From Nitrospira sp. (lineage in GTDB: Bacteria > Nitrospirota > Nitrospiria > Nitrospirales > Nitrospiraceae): DNA of 64,000 bases. Location of the stretch: contig SWDP01000011.1 in the NCBI GenBank assembly GCA_005116885.1, forward strand, positions 12,391 to 76,390, read 5' to 3'. Below are positions 10,185 to 20,563 of this stretch, one piece after another. The notes below the pieces were generated by a model, which had not been told where the DNA came from, did not search any database, and worked only from the letters and a program-made list of their open reading frames with translations. A program made the position numbers and the translations under genes. How positions within the stretch are numbered: the first letter of the stretch is position 1; every line of letters starts with the position of its first letter.

Positions 10185-10636
10185 ACTTACATGAGCTTGG
10201 TCCTGCAAAAGGATCCAGAAAAAAACGAAAACGGATTGGTCGTGGCCCAGGTTCTGGCCATGGGAAAACATCGGGCAAGGGGCATAAGGGTTTGCTAGCC
10301 AGATCCGGAGGTCGAAGCCGACAGGCCGGAGGGTTTGAGGGTGGACAGATGTCCCTCATTCGTCGAGTACCGAAGCATGGATTCACCAATATATTTCGCA
10401 AAGAATATTCGATTGTCAATGTGAAGAGCTTGGGTGACATGATAGTGTCTGGTACCATCACACCACAAGCATTGGTCGATGCCGGCCTGGTCAAGCGGAA
10501 GTCATTGCCGATCAAGGTTCTAGGAAACGGAGATCTTACCAAGGCGATTGTGGTGCAGGCGCACAAGTTTAGTAAGTCTGCAGAGGCAAAGATTCAAGCA
10601 GCTGGAGGGAGAGTCGAGGTCATTCCCGGTGTTTGA
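10181..10636 (+). CDS. rplO: 50S ribosomal protein L15
   Basis: The 151-residue L15 is a late-assembly 50S protein. [22 protein letters not shown] and the glycine-rich [14 protein letters not shown] segment identify it. It overlaps rpmD by 4 bases and secY by 8. Confidence 0.97.
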   Translation: MNLHELGPAKGSRKKRKRIGRGPGSGHGKTSGKGHKGLLARSGGRSRQAGGFEGGQMSLIRRVPKHGFTNIFRKEYSIVNVKSLGDMIVSGTITPQALVDAGLVKRKSLPIKVLGNGDLTKAIVVQAHKFSKSAEAKIQAAGGRVEVIPGV

Positions 10637-11948
10637 GAGACTCCTGACCAGTTTTCAGAATATTCTTAAAATTCCCGAGTTACGTACCCGGATCCTCTTT
10701 ACCATGGGGATGCTGGTGGTGTATCGGATCGGGGCGCATATTCCTACGCCTGGGATCAATGGCGAGGCCCTTTCAGAGTTTCTGCAAAAAGAAGGCGGCG
10801 CGCTACTCGGATTTTTAGATATTTTCTCAGGCGGATCGCTTTCACGATTGACGATCTTAGCGCTGGGCATTATGCCGTATATCAGCGCGTCGATTATTCT
10901 TCAGTTGCTCACCGTAGTGGTCCCGCATCTCACGAAGTTAGCCAAAGAGGGCGAGCGCGGTCGGAAAAAAATTATTCAGTACACTCGATTTGGGACCATC
11001 GGTATTGCGCTCATTCAAGGATTCGGGATCGCCATCGGTCTTGAACAAATGAATAACGGCGCATTTGTGATGGATGCCGGGTGGGGATTTCGTCTGATGA
11101 CGGTCATCACTTTGACGGCCGGTACCGGCTTCCTGATGTGGCTCGGTGAGCAGATTACCGAGAGGGGGATCGGAAATGGCATTTCCTTGATTATCTTCGC
11201 GGGGATTGTCGCGCGTCTCCCCTCGGCTGTCGGGCAGACGTACAACCTGTATGAGATCGGTCAGTTGAATGCGTTCTTGCTGATCAGTTTGGCCCTGCTC
11301 ATGGTCGTGGTGGTGGGTGCCATCGTCTTTCTGGAAAGCGGGAGGCGGAAAGTACCGGTTCAGTACGCAAAGCGGGTCATCGGACGCAGGGTGTTCGGCG
11401 GGCAGAGCACGCATATTCCACTGAAAATCAATACAGCAGGGGTGATTCCCCCTATTTTTGCATCGTCCATTATTGCATTTCCTGCGACGATTACCGGGTT
11501 TTTCGAGACGCCATGGATCAAGGATATCGGCGCGCAACTCGCACCTGGATCGCTGCTATACACTCTGATGTATGTAGGCCTTATTCTGTTTTTCTGTTTC
11601 TTTTATACAGCCGTGGTTTTAAACCCAGTGGACATGGCCGACAATATGAAGAAGTACGGTGGATTCATTCCCGGGATTCGCCCTGGGGTACGAACTTCTG
11701 ATTATATTTATAAGGTGCTGACGAGAATTACGTTTGCCGGGTCGATCTACCTTGCGATCGTCTGTGTAATTCCTGAATTATTAATCTATAAGCTAGGTGT
11801 GCCGTTCTATTTCGGCGGTACGTCGCTGCTGATCGTGATCGGGGTCGGTCTCGATACCGCACAACAGATTGAATCCCATATGCTCATGCGGAATTATGAA
11901 GGGTTTCTCGGCAAGGGCATGGCCCCCCTTCGTGGACGGAGCGGGTGA
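10629..11948 (+). CDS. secY: Protein translocase subunit SecY
   Basis: The 439-residue SecY is the inner-membrane channel of the Sec translocon. The GTG start at 10629 overlaps the rplO stop and lies 8 bases after GAGG. The frame is open further upstream inside rplO, but only this start gives the usual length. About ten hydrophobic segments are visible. [21 protein letters not shown] and the cytosolic loop [18 protein letters not shown] are conserved SecY regions, as is the C-terminal segment [14 protein letters not shown]. Confidence 0.96.
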   Translation: MFERLLTSFQNILKIPELRTRILFTMGMLVVYRIGAHIPTPGINGEALSEFLQKEGGALLGFLDIFSGGSLSRLTILALGIMPYISASIILQLLTVVVPHLTKLAKEGERGRKKIIQYTRFGTIGIALIQGFGIAIGLEQMNNGAFVMDAGWGFRLMTVITLTAGTGFLMWLGEQITERGIGNGISLIIFAGIVARLPSAVGQTYNLYEIGQLNAFLLISLALLMVVVVGAIVFLESGRRKVPVQYAKRVIGRRVFGGQSTHIPLKINTAGVIPPIFASSIIAFPATITGFFETPWIKDIGAQLAPGSLLYTLMYVGLILFFCFFYTAVVLNPVDMADNMKKYGGFIPGIRPGVRTSDYIYKVLTRITFAGSIYLAIVCVIPELLIYKLGVPFYFGGTSLLIVIGVGLDTAQQIESHMLMRNYEGFLGKGMAPLRGRSG

Positions 11949-11958
11949 CGGGGAATCC

Positions 11959-12615
11959 ATGCGCGTGGTATTTCTTGGCGCACCAGGAGTAGGCAAGGGA
12001 ACTCAGGCTGACCGTATTGCCGCGCAGTACCACGTGGCGAAGATCTCAACAGGTGATCTTCTTCGCGAAGCGGTTCGCACTCGAACCACACTGGGTCTGG
12101 AGGCGAAGAGTTATATGGATCAGGGGGGGTTGGTTCCTGATGCCGTGGTGATAGGGCTGGTACGGGAAAAGTTAGCTGATCCCAGTTGCGCGAATGGTTT
12201 TGTTCTAGATGGTTTTCCCAGGACAGTTCCGCAGGCGGAAGCCTTGGGTACAGTGTTGGTTTCAAAAGGGATCACGCTGGATCGGGTTGTGAATTTTCAG
12301 GTTTCTCGTGAGGATGTTGTGCGGCGATTGAGCGGGCGCCGAAGTTGTCCGAAGTGTCAAGCCACCTTCCATCTAGACTTCGCCCCGTCTAAGATGGATG
12401 GGATATGCGATCGGTGTGGTGAGCCACTCGTGCAGCGCAGCGATGATCGCCGTGAAGCCATTGAGATGCGATTAAAAGTCTATGATGAACAAACTGCGCC
12501 GCTCGTCCGCTATTATGACGAACGACAGTTATTATTTCCGATGGATGCATCGGGCGGAGTGGATGTCGTTTTTGGACATCTTTCACAGGAGCTTGCGCAG
12601 TACCAGGCGATATGA
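11959..12615 (+). CDS. adk: Adenylate kinase
   Basis: Interconverts ATP + AMP and 2 ADP. The 218 residues include P-loop GAPGVGKGTQ at 7-16, the AMP-binding STGDLLREAV and LDGFPRT motifs, and a zinc-type lid with CPKC and CDRC. Long-lid form. The ATG at 11959 is chosen because the upstream open frame lies inside secY. The stop overlaps the map start (ATGA). Confidence 0.97.
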   Translation: MRVVFLGAPGVGKGTQADRIAAQYHVAKISTGDLLREAVRTRTTLGLEAKSYMDQGGLVPDAVVIGLVREKLADPSCANGFVLDGFPRTVPQAEALGTVLVSKGITLDRVVNFQVSREDVVRRLSGRRSCPKCQATFHLDFAPSKMDGICDRCGEPLVQRSDDRREAIEMRLKVYDEQTAPLVRYYDERQLLFPMDASGGVDVVFGHLSQELAQYQAI

Positions 12616-13361
12616 TCATTCTCAAGACGCCGGATGAGATTGCGGTGATGGCTCAGGCGTCAAGAGTAGTGGCAGAGACATTGCTGATATTGCAGAAAGC
12701 TGTTCGACCAGGTATTACGACTGATGAGTTGGACCGTTTAGCCGAGGAAGAGATTCGATCACGTGGAGCGCGGCCAGCGTTTAAAGGGTATCGAAACTAC
12801 CCGAAGACGCTGTGTGCTTCGGTGAATGACCAGGTTGTTCATGGGATTCCCTCCAAGCGAGTGCTGAAAGAGGGAGATATCATCGGTCTCGACCTCGGGG
12901 CGATTGTCGGTGGGTTTTACGGAGATTCGGCGATCACGGTTGCTGTGGGGCAGACAACAGAACGGAATGCACGCTTGGTTCAAATCACCGAAGAAGCCAT
13001 GTATTTAGGAATCAAACAAGCAGTGGTGGGGCAACGGTTGTCTGATATTTCACATGCGATTCAGCAGCACGTGGAATCTTCAGGGTACTCGGTTGTGACG
13101 GAATTTGTCGGTCATGGGATCGGTCGGCAGTTGCATGAAGAGCCGCAGGTGCCGAATTACGGGAAACCTGGGCAAGGGCCTCGGTTGCAGGCAGGGATGG
13201 TTCTTGCCATCGAGCCGATGGTCAATATGGGCGGTGCAGCCGTCAAAGTTCTTGAGGATCGATGGACTGCGGTGACAGTAGATGGGAGTCTCTCGGCGCA
13301 CTTTGAACATACGATAGCAATTACGTCGAGTGGGTCACCCGATATTTTGAGCCAGCTCTGA
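12612..13361 (+). CDS. map: Methionine aminopeptidase, type I
   Basis: Removes N-terminal Met from new proteins using two metal ions. The 249 residues carry the expected ligands: D in GLDLGAIVGGFYGDSA, H in FVGHGIGRQLHEEP, E in AIEPM and E in FEHTIAIT. It overlaps adk by 4 bases. The adk-map-infA order is common. Confidence 0.97.
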   Translation: MIILKTPDEIAVMAQASRVVAETLLILQKAVRPGITTDELDRLAEEEIRSRGARPAFKGYRNYPKTLCASVNDQVVHGIPSKRVLKEGDIIGLDLGAIVGGFYGDSAITVAVGQTTERNARLVQITEEAMYLGIKQAVVGQRLSDISHAIQQHVESSGYSVVTEFVGHGIGRQLHEEPQVPNYGKPGQGPRLQAGMVLAIEPMVNMGGAAVKVLEDRWTAVTVDGSLSAHFEHTIAITSSGSPDILSQL

Positions 13362-13410
13362 AGAAGATGCAAGCGCTGTGACGTGGTGTGGGGAGAAAGG
13401 ATAGAGGTAC

Positions 13411-13629
13411 GTGCCGAAAGAAGATGTTATTGAGATACAAGGCACGGTAAACGAAACGTTGCCGAACGCGATGTTTCGTGTGTCATTGGACAATGGCCAC
13501 AAGATCCTTGCACATATTTCAGGCAAAATGCGTATGCACTTTATCCGTATTCTCCCTGGCGACAAGGTGACGGTGGAGTTATCGCCTTATGATCTGACGC
13601 GCGGTCGGATCACCTATCGGTTTAAGTAG
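13411..13629 (+). CDS. infA: Translation initiation factor IF-1
   Basis: The 72-residue OB-fold protein occupies the 30S A site during initiation. It starts with GTG ([13 protein letters not shown]) and contains the [19 protein letters not shown] segment and the C-terminal [11 protein letters not shown]. Confidence 0.97.
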   Translation: MPKEDVIEIQGTVNETLPNAMFRVSLDNGHKILAHISGKMRMHFIRILPGDKVTVELSPYDLTRGRITYRFK

Positions 13630-13644
13630 GAGCGTGAACTGAAT

Positions 13645-13758
13645 ATGAAAGTGAGATCGTCAGTCAAGCCAATTTGTGCGAAATGTAAGGTGGTTCGGCG
13701 CAAAGGAGTGGTGCGAATTCTCTGCGAAAATCCGCGCCACAAGCAGCGTCAAGGATAG
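13645..13758 (+). CDS. rpmJ: 50S ribosomal protein L36
   Basis: The 37-codon gene reads [14 protein letters not shown] and ends NPRHKQRQG. Zinc ligands are Cys11, Cys14, Cys27 and His32, so this is the zinc-binding L36 type. It follows infA by 15 bases with AGGAG upstream, the usual infA-rpmJ-rpsM order. Confidence 0.96.
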   Translation: MKVRSSVKPICAKCKVVRRKGVVRILCENPRHKQRQG

Positions 13759-13855
13759 CCGTGCGCTCAAGAGTGGCGGGTGAAATGATCCGAGTCGTCG
13801 ATGTTCACCCAACTCAGGCCGGTGAGTGTACGACAAGAAGAAGGTAGGAGGAACT

Positions 13856-14239
13856 ATGGCGCGTATTTCGGGAGTAGATTTGCCGAGAGAGAAACGGGTG
13901 GACATTGGCCTGACATACGTCTATGGGGTTGGGCGCGCATCGGCACTCTCTATCCTCACCAAGGCTGGGATTGATGGAGCTATTCGTGTTAAGGATCTGA
14001 GCGAAGAGCATATCGTCAAGATTCGAGAAATTATTCAGGAGGGACACCAGGTCGAAGGTGATCTGAGGAAAACCTTCTCGATGAATATCAAACGATTGAT
14101 TGATAGTGGTACATATCGTGGCCTTCGCCATCGCAAGGGGTTACCCGTCCGCGGTCAGCGGACCAAGACGAATGCGCGGACGAGAAAAGGCCGCCGCTCC
14201 GGTGTGGGAAGCAAGCCAAAGCCCCCAGCGCGTTCGTAA
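13856..14239 (+). CDS. rpsM: 30S ribosomal protein S13
   Basis: The 127-residue S13 contacts P-site tRNA and L5. [14 protein letters not shown] is the family start, with TAGGAGG upstream; a longer open frame from 13826 is not supported. The C-terminal [20 protein letters not shown] basic tail is present. Confidence 0.97.
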   Translation: MARISGVDLPREKRVDIGLTYVYGVGRASALSILTKAGIDGAIRVKDLSEEHIVKIREIIQEGHQVEGDLRKTFSMNIKRLIDSGTYRGLRHRKGLPVRGQRTKTNARTRKGRRSGVGSKPKPPARS

Positions 14240-14272
14240 TAACGTACAGCCGATATTTGAGCAGGGAGCCCT

Positions 14273-14656
14273 ATGAGCATTAAAAAAGGAAAGAAGAAAG
14301 AGCGTCGGGTCGTGCAGAGCGGGGTCGCCCACGTCCAGGCGTCATTCAACAACACGATTGTCACGATCACCGACATGAGTGGCAACACAATTGTGTGGGC
14401 AAGTTCGGGAAACCAAGGATTCAAGGGTTCTCGAAAAAGTACGCCATTTGCCGCTCAACGTGCTGGTGAAGCCGCCGCCAGGAAGGCGATGGAGAGTGGA
14501 ATGCGTACGGTGGATGTCTATGTGAATGGTCCAGGGTCTGGTCGTGAATCGGCGATCAGATCTCTTCAGGCTGCCGGATTGAGGATCCATATGATTCGCG
14601 ATGTGACCCCAATTCCACACAACGGATGCCGCCCACCTAAGCGGCGTCGTGTGTAG
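14273..14656 (+). CDS. rpsK: 30S ribosomal protein S11
   Basis: The 127-residue S11 lies in the 30S platform. [19 protein letters not shown] and the C-terminal [18 protein letters not shown] are diagnostic. It follows rpsM by 33 bases. Confidence 0.97.
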   Translation: MSIKKGKKKERRVVQSGVAHVQASFNNTIVTITDMSGNTIVWASSGNQGFKGSRKSTPFAAQRAGEAAARKAMESGMRTVDVYVNGPGSGRESAIRSLQAAGLRIHMIRDVTPIPHNGCRPPKRRRV

Positions 14657-14737
14657 TTCCGTGTATCGAGAGGTTTGAAGGTACAAGAATTCTTGGGCAC
14701 ACCATCATGGTGATGTCCGGTAACTGGAGGTAGAGCA

Positions 14738-15364
14738 GTGGCAAAGTATCGTGGCCCCGTTTGTCGGTTGTGTCGGCGAGAGGGTGAGAAGTTGTTCTTG
14801 AAAGGCTCACGCTGTATGACAGAAAAATGTGCCATCGAGCGACGAAGCTATCCTCCTGGACAGCATGGTCAAAAACGCCCGAGGAACTCAGAGTACAGCA
14901 CCCAGCTCAGAGAAAAACAAAAGCTACGCAGAATCTATGGCCTCATGGAATGCCAGTTCCGTGGTGTATTTGAACGTGCGGAACGTCAGTCTGGTATTAC
15001 CGGTGAAGTGCTCTTGCGGTTGCTGGAATGCCGGCTGGATAATGTCGCGTACCGACTAGGATTCGGCGCCTCACGCAAAGAAGCCAGACAACTTGTGAGC
15101 CATGGACATTTGACCATGAATGGTCGGAAGATTAATGTGCCCGGTGCGCAGGTGAAGGCAGGAGACGTCATCAGCATTCGTGAGCGAAGTCGCACGCTGA
15201 TTTCGATCCAGGCCGCGTTAGATGCCGTTGACGGTCGAGGCATTCCTGATTGGTTAGAGCTCGACAAGACAGCGTTTAAAGGCATGGTACGTGCGTTGCC
15301 GTCGAAAGACCAGATTTCGCTGCCAGTCAACGAGCAGATGGTGGTGGAGTTGTATTCAAGATAG
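14738..15364 (+). CDS. rpsD: 30S ribosomal protein S4
   Basis: The 208-residue S4 is a primary 16S rRNA binder and assembly initiator. It starts at GTG behind GGAGG. Cys9, Cys12, Cys26 and Cys31 form a zinc site in the N domain. The S4 RNA-binding domain (RLDNVAYRLGFGASRKEARQ) begins near residue 97. Confidence 0.97.
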   Translation: MAKYRGPVCRLCRREGEKLFLKGSRCMTEKCAIERRSYPPGQHGQKRPRNSEYSTQLREKQKLRRIYGLMECQFRGVFERAERQSGITGEVLLRLLECRLDNVAYRLGFGASRKEARQLVSHGHLTMNGRKINVPGAQVKAGDVISIRERSRTLISIQAALDAVDGRGIPDWLELDKTAFKGMVRALPSKDQISLPVNEQMVVELYSR

Positions 15365-15451
15365 AAGCGGACCTGGGGGAAGGGCAGTTAGTCTCTGCGG
15401 CAAACAGATGCAGCTCAGGGGTTGGCTACTCGATGAGATGAAGGGGGAGTC

Positions 15452-16453
15452 ATGATTAAAGCGATGAAAGACTTTCAGATCCCGATGCGGGTGGAGGTCG
15501 ACAAAGATACACAAAACCAAACGTTCGGCAGGTTTACCACAGAGGCCTATGAACGTGGGTTTGGGACGACGGTCGGTAACGCCTTACGGCGTGTGCTGTT
15601 ATCGTCGCTCACGGGTGCGGCAGTGACCACTGTGAAGATCGAAGGCGTCTTGCACGAGTTTTCCACGATTCCAGGCATCACGGAAGATGTCACCTCCATT
15701 ATTTTGAATGTGAAAGGGTTGCGGCTTGCTGTGCATACGGATAAGCCAAAGACGCTCCGTCTCAAAAAGAAGGGGCCTGGTGAAGCCAAGGGGTCCGATA
15801 TTATTCACGATGCCGACGTGACCATTTTGACTCCGAACCTCCATATTGCGACGCTGGACAAGGATACCTCATTCGATATGGAAATGACGGTGAAGCATGG
15901 TCGAGGGTACGTGCCTGCCGAGCGCAACAAAGAGGAGGGGCTTCCGATTGGTGTGATCGCAATCGATTCGGTATTTTCACCCATCAAGCGTGTGAATTTT
16001 CACGTAGAGAATGCCCGTGTCGGTCGCATGACTGACTATGATAAATTGACCTTGGAAATCTGGACCGATGGGACCATCTCGCCTCGAGATGCCTTGTCTA
16101 CGGCAGCCAGCATTATGCGTGATCACATTGATATCTTTATCAATCCCGATGAGCGGGTGGAGGGACGTGCCGATCTCGGGGGTGATGAGGCACAACGTGA
16201 GGTCAATAAACATCTGTTCCGTAGTGTCAACGAACTGGAGTTGTCGGTTCGTGCCGCGAATTGCTTGAAGAATGCGAACATCAAGACTATCGCAGACCTG
16301 GTCCAGAAGACAGAAGGCGAAATGCTGAGGACCAAGAACTTCGGCAAGAAATCGCTCAACGAAATTAAGGAAATCTTGACGGAGATGGGACTGGGGCTTG
16401 GCGTGAAGCTTGATGCTGTGCAGCCGGTTAGTGGAAGTCCGAAGAGCGAGTAA
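15452..16453 (+). CDS. rpoA: RNA polymerase alpha subunit
   Basis: The 333 residues include the N-terminal dimerization domain ([22 protein letters not shown]) that scaffolds beta and beta', and the C-terminal domain ([22 protein letters not shown]...[13 protein letters not shown]) that contacts UP elements and activators. Length is typical. Normal location between rpsD and rplQ. Confidence 0.98.
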   Translation: MIKAMKDFQIPMRVEVDKDTQNQTFGRFTTEAYERGFGTTVGNALRRVLLSSLTGAAVTTVKIEGVLHEFSTIPGITEDVTSIILNVKGLRLAVHTDKPKTLRLKKKGPGEAKGSDIIHDADVTILTPNLHIATLDKDTSFDMEMTVKHGRGYVPAERNKEEGLPIGVIAIDSVFSPIKRVNFHVENARVGRMTDYDKLTLEIWTDGTISPRDALSTAASIMRDHIDIFINPDERVEGRADLGGDEAQREVNKHLFRSVNELELSVRAANCLKNANIKTIADLVQKTEGEMLRTKNFGKKSLNEIKEILTEMGLGLGVKLDAVQPVSGSPKSE

Positions 16454-16471
16454 CGAAACAAGAGGGAACCC

Positions 16472-16894
16472 GTGCGTCATAGAAAAAATGGCAGACAGCT
16501 CGGACGACAGACCAAACATCGATGGGCGCTGTTCAGAAGTCTCGTGACCTCGCTCCTCGAACATGAGCGCATTGAGACAACTGAAGCAAAAGCAAAAGAA
16601 ATTCGAGGATTCACGGACCGAATGATTACACTTGGCAAGGAGGGGACATTGCCGGCTCGGCGTCAAGCCCTTGCATTTATCAGAAGCAAAGAGGTCGTCT
16701 CCAAGCTATTTAGCGACGTGGCAACTCGATTTAAAGATCGCCAGGGTGGCTATACGAGAATGGTGAAAACCAGGCGCCGAATTGGGGATGCGGCAAAGCT
16801 CGTCGCGATTGAACTTGTCACACGGCCGGATACAGTGCACGCAAAGAAATCTGTCCCTGGTGCATCGGCTCCTGCGAGTCCAGCTTCGAGCTAG
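16472..16894 (+). CDS. rplQ: 50S ribosomal protein L17
   Basis: The 140-residue L17 starts at GTG ([21 protein letters not shown]), 18 bases after rpoA. A short alanine/serine-rich tail follows the conserved core. It is the last gene of the ribosomal block. Confidence 0.96.
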   Translation: MRHRKNGRQLGRQTKHRWALFRSLVTSLLEHERIETTEAKAKEIRGFTDRMITLGKEGTLPARRQALAFIRSKEVVSKLFSDVATRFKDRQGGYTRMVKTRRRIGDAAKLVAIELVTRPDTVHAKKSVPGASAPASPASS

Positions 16895-16982
16895 GCCTTC
16901 TGTTCGTCAGAGCTAGTTGCACGTGTGATGCAGTATCATGTTTATCAGTTCTCTCTTCTTCTTCACTAAGATCTACAGAATG

Positions 16983-17008
16983 CCCCGCTCTTAAGAGCGG
17001 GGTTTTTT
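16983..17008 (+). terminator. Intrinsic terminator of the ribosomal block
   Basis: A perfect 8-bp stem CCCCGCTC/GAGCGGGG with a TTAA loop is followed by six T. It lies 88 bases after rplQ and before lptC. Confidence 0.95.
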
Positions 17009-17127
17009 GACTCCATTGCTAGCGGGTAGACAATATCGGGCTTCCGGTATGCGTTTACTTGATATGGGGCTCATGCTACTATCGTGCCAGTCTGTATCGT
17101 GTTGTTCACTTTGAAAACAGAGGCAAC

Positions 17128-17700
17128 GTGTGGCAACGCTCAGTGCGAGGAGGTTTATTAGCGCTGAGTACGTTGTTAGCCTGTGTTCTTGTCTATTTGC
17201 TCGTGACCAATTCGACAATGGTTCTTGCGCCGACCACGGCTGCGCCAGGCTCCATGGACCCAGCTGATGCGAAGATTTCTCAATTTACATTCACTCAAAC
17301 GAAGGGCGACACAGTTCAATGGAAAGTGCAGGCGCAAGAGGCACGGCTTTTTGAGCGGGATAGGCGGGCGACACTTCAGGTCGTCGCTGTCACGCTGTTC
17401 GGCAAGCAAGGAAAGGATATGACGGTCACTGGAGATGAGGGGACATTGAATACGGAGACGAAGGACTTTGTGCTCGCAAACCGATCAGAGCCTCTTGTCA
17501 TTCGCACCGAGAGTGGGTATGTCATCTATACCAACCATCTTACTTGGACTGATCAGACGAGAGAAATCCGCACACATGATCCTGTCCGTATCGTGGGGCA
17601 CGGATTAGAGGTGACAGGGCGTGGGTTGCTGGGACATTTAGATCGCGAAGAGTTTGAAGTACTTGAGGATGTCCATGTGGATTTGGCTCCTGCTTCTTAA
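17128..17700 (+). CDS. lptC: LPS export protein LptC
   Basis: LptC is the bitopic inner-membrane subunit that passes lipopolysaccharide from LptB2FG to LptA. The 190 residues have one N-terminal membrane segment (about residues 9-27) and an OstA-like beta-jellyroll (ISQFTFTQTKGDTVQWKVQAQEA, then VTGDEGTLNTETKDFVL). The GTG at 17128 is the most plausible start; the frame is open from 17059. It is weakly conserved in sequence, so the call leans on fold pattern and on its neighbours lptA and lptB. Confidence 0.85.
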   Translation: MWQRSVRGGLLALSTLLACVLVYLLVTNSTMVLAPTTAAPGSMDPADAKISQFTFTQTKGDTVQWKVQAQEARLFERDRRATLQVVAVTLFGKQGKDMTVTGDEGTLNTETKDFVLANRSEPLVIRTESGYVIYTNHLTWTDQTREIRTHDPVRIVGHGLEVTGRGLLGHLDREEFEVLEDVHVDLAPAS

Positions 17701-18256
17701 TCTGTTCCCGCTTGGGATGGCTTCATTAAGCGAGTCGGCTGAAGCAGCTATTCCAAAAGCCGGTGCGGATCACACCGTCAGCACCACGATTACGGCCAAG
17801 AAGATGACCGTAAAAAATCAAGATAGCCAAGCTGTTTTTGAGGGTGCCGTCGTATTGACTCGTGGATCGTTACTGGTCTATTCCGATCGCATGGTTGTGA
17901 TGTTCCGCACACAAGAGTTACCCTCTGGTGATAGTCAGAAAGGGCCTGAGGCTGTCAAAGGTGGCATCCCTGCGAGAGGGTCCGATACTGTACCGGCTGT
18001 GTCGAATCGTTCGGTCAACAGGATCGAGGCAACTGGGCGAGTGAGAATTGAGAAGGATTCGGGGAGTGCCACCTGCGACAAAGCCATTTACTACCATGAT
18101 GGCGATAAGATTGTTCTGACCGGTGACCCGGTGGCTTGGGATAAAGGAACAAGGGTCAGCGGCAAACAAATCACGATGTTTTTGGCAGAGGATCGAAGTG
18201 TGGTGGAGGGCGGTTCGCATGTGCGGATCGAACCGGATGGAGGGATGGCGAAGTGA
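17675..18256 (+). CDS. lptA: LPS transport periplasmic protein LptA
   Basis: LptA forms the periplasmic bridge for lipopolysaccharide. The 193 residues begin with a signal peptide (hydrophobic stretch after MWIW) and contain OstA repeats: ITAKKMTVKNQDSQAVFEGAV, VYSDRMVVMF and a second half with ATCDKAIYYHDGDKIVLTGDPV. The ATG at 17675 lies 7 bases after TTGAGG; ATG at 17669 is possible. It overlaps the lptC end by 26 bases and the lptB start by 4, indicating a tight operon. Confidence 0.87.
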   Translation: MWIWLLLLNLFPLGMASLSESAEAAIPKAGADHTVSTTITAKKMTVKNQDSQAVFEGAVVLTRGSLLVYSDRMVVMFRTQELPSGDSQKGPEAVKGGIPARGSDTVPAVSNRSVNRIEATGRVRIEKDSGSATCDKAIYYHDGDKIVLTGDPVAWDKGTRVSGKQITMFLAEDRSVVEGGSHVRIEPDGGMAK

Positions 18257-19035
18257 TCGAGGCTGTTCAGGGAAACGCGCCACCGACCGGCCTCTCGATG
18301 AAAAAGCCGACGGGCGATTGTTTACGTGCAGTAGGATTGGTGAAAAGTTTTCGTGGACGCAAGGTTGTGAAAGGCGTCTCAGTCGAAGTCCATGCCGGTG
18401 AGGTCGTGGGCCTGCTAGGACCCAATGGGGCTGGCAAAACCACCATTTTTGACATGATTGTCGGCCTGTGCCAGCCTGATGAAGGCGCGATCTCGCTCGG
18501 GGAAGAGGCGATCACAGACCTGCCGATGTATAGACGGGCGCGCAAAGGAATTGGGTATCTTCCGCAAGAATCGTCAGTGTTTCGACGGTTGTCCGTTGAG
18601 GATAATATTCTGGCAATTCTTGAGATGCTGGACTACTCTCGGGCAGAGCGTCGCGACCGGGTTGATGCCCTTCTCAAGGAATTGGATCTTAGCCATATTC
18701 GGACAAGCATGGCCTATGCGTTGTCGGGTGGTGAGCGTCGGCGGCTGGAGATTACAAGGGCACTTGCGACGAGCCCTTCGTTCATGTTGCTCGATGAGCC
18801 CTTTGCCGGGATCGACCCGATTGCTGTCGCCGATATCCAACACATCATTATCCGATTGAAGGAGAAAGAGATCGGTATTTTAATTACCGATCACAATGTT
18901 CAGGAGACTTTGTCCATCACAGATCGGGCCTACATCATCAACGAAGGATTGATTCTTGAGGCTGGGTCCCCAGAATCGATCGTCAAGAGTGAGACCGCAC
19001 GTGCGGTCTATTTGGGAGATCGGTTCAAGTTATGA
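18253..19035 (+). CDS. lptB: LPS export ABC transporter ATPase LptB
   Basis: LptB powers lipopolysaccharide extraction from the inner membrane. The 260 residues contain Walker A GPNGAGKTT, Q-loop (YLPQESSVFRRLSVEDNI), signature LSGGERRR, Walker B LLDEPFAGID and the H-loop in LITDHNVQE. It has about 20 extra N-terminal residues; an internal ATG (MKKPTGDCL) may be the true start. It is upstream of rpoN as in many Gram-negative bacteria. Confidence 0.95.
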   Translation: MIEAVQGNAPPTGLSMKKPTGDCLRAVGLVKSFRGRKVVKGVSVEVHAGEVVGLLGPNGAGKTTIFDMIVGLCQPDEGAISLGEEAITDLPMYRRARKGIGYLPQESSVFRRLSVEDNILAILEMLDYSRAERRDRVDALLKELDLSHIRTSMAYALSGGERRRLEITRALATSPSFMLLDEPFAGIDPIAVADIQHIIIRLKEKEIGILITDHNVQETLSITDRAYIINEGLILEAGSPESIVKSETARAVYLGDRFKL

Positions 19036-19054
19036 CTCTTAAGAGTGTGTGCGT

Positions 19055-20563
19055 ATGAAGCTCAGGCTTGACCTTCGGCTCAGTCAAAAACTAATTATGA
19101 CTCCCCAATTGCAGCAGGCGATTAAGCTGTTGCAGCTGTCGAGACTTGAACTCCAGCAGAGCCTCACTCAACATTTGATGGAAAATCCGCTCTTGGAGGA
19201 TCTCCCTGCTGAGGCAGAGGACAGCGAGGCTGAGAGTCCGGAGGAAAAGGCGGAAGACGCGGTGGCGTCGGCAAACAGTGAGCCAACGAATGTGGATGAG
19301 TCCACTCCGGAGGAACGAGACACTCCGGATGAAGCTTCGCTGGGAGGGTGGGAAGAGTACTTTGACAGCGACCGTCGAGGGGGACCTGGGTCTCAGACAC
19401 CTTCGCAGGACGAGTTTCCATCCTATGAACAAACCATGGCGAAAGCCACGTCCTTAGAAGACCATCTTCTTTGGCAGCTGTCGTTTTCAGGTTTATCGGG
19501 TCGTGCAAAGGAAATTGGGCGATTGATCATCGGGAATCTTGACGATGATGGGTATCTGCGCATGTCTCTCGCAGAGATGGTCGGAGGAACCGACTTTACA
19601 GAAACGGAAGCGGAATCAGTCTTAAAGGATATTCAATGCTTTGATCCAACAGGCGTGGCGGCGCGAGATCTTGTGGAATGCCTACTCTTACAAATTGGGC
19701 ATTTAGGGAAGAGTCCCATGGGATCATTAGGGGCTCGGCCGGGCGCTTTAAAAGGATCGATCGTTGAAGCCATTGTCCAACATCATCTGAAAGACTTGGA
19801 GAAAAAACAATATGCAAGGATCGCAAAAGCTTTAGGCGTCACAGTAGAAGAGGTTTTCCAAGCCACAAAGGTCATCGAAGTGCTTGAGCCAAAGCCGGGG
19901 CGACCGTATGCGAATACTCAGAACTATGCGATTGTCCCTGATGTGTTTGTGAAGAAAAATGAAGGGGAGTGGATCGTGCTATTGAATGACGACGGACTGC
20001 CGCGTATGAGAATCAGTCCGTACTATAAACAATTGATGGGGCCTGGAGAGAACGGATCAGCTGAGACCAAGGCCTATCTTGACGAAAAGCTTCGGGCTGC
20101 GCAATGGGTTATTCGCAGCATCGAACAACGGAATAAGACGATTGTCAAGGTGGTGTCGAGTATCGTGAAGTTTCAGGAGCAGTTTTTTGAAAAAGGTGTG
20201 CAGCACCTAAAGCCGTTAGTCCTTAAACAGGTGGCTGAAGATATAGGGATGCATGAATCGACCATTAGTCGTGTGACGGCAAACAAATATATGTATTGTC
20301 CGCAGGGAATGTTGGAATTGAAATTCTTCTTTAACGCCGGCCTGCAACGAGCAGATCAGCCTTCCGACATGATGTCGTCCGTGACAGTGCGAGAGATGAT
20401 TCGGAAAATGGTGGCGGAGGAGGATGCGAGCCACCCTCTAAAAGATGAAGAGATTGCTGCACGGCTGCTCTCACAGCAGGTTGTGATTGCCCGTCGAACC
20501 GTGGCGAAATATCGGGCGGAAGAACATATTCCCTCTGCCACTCAGCGGAGACGATTTTTTTAA
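19055..20563 (+). CDS. rpoN: RNA polymerase sigma-54 factor
   Basis: RpoN directs polymerase to -24/-12 promoters that need AAA+ activators, often for nitrogen genes. The 502 residues have the Q-rich activator-interacting region (MTPQLQQAIKLLQLSRLEL), an acidic stretch (about 50-110), the core-binding and HTH regions, and the C-terminal RpoN box ARRTVAKYR. The ATG at 19055 gives the family start MKLRLDLRLSQKL; GTG at 19049 is an alternative. No convincing -24/-12 site was found upstream of the nitrogen genes in this window. Confidence 0.97.
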   Translation: MKLRLDLRLSQKLIMTPQLQQAIKLLQLSRLELQQSLTQHLMENPLLEDLPAEAEDSEAESPEEKAEDAVASANSEPTNVDESTPEERDTPDEASLGGWEEYFDSDRRGGPGSQTPSQDEFPSYEQTMAKATSLEDHLLWQLSFSGLSGRAKEIGRLIIGNLDDDGYLRMSLAEMVGGTDFTETEAESVLKDIQCFDPTGVAARDLVECLLLQIGHLGKSPMGSLGARPGALKGSIVEAIVQHHLKDLEKKQYARIAKALGVTVEEVFQATKVIEVLEPKPGRPYANTQNYAIVPDVFVKKNEGEWIVLLNDDGLPRMRISPYYKQLMGPGENGSAETKAYLDEKLRAAQWVIRSIEQRNKTIVKVVSSIVKFQEQFFEKGVQHLKPLVLKQVAEDIGMHESTISRVTANKYMYCPQGMLELKFFFNAGLQRADQPSDMMSSVTVREMIRKMVAEEDASHPLKDEEIAARLLSQQVVIARRTVAKYRAEEHIPSATQRRRFF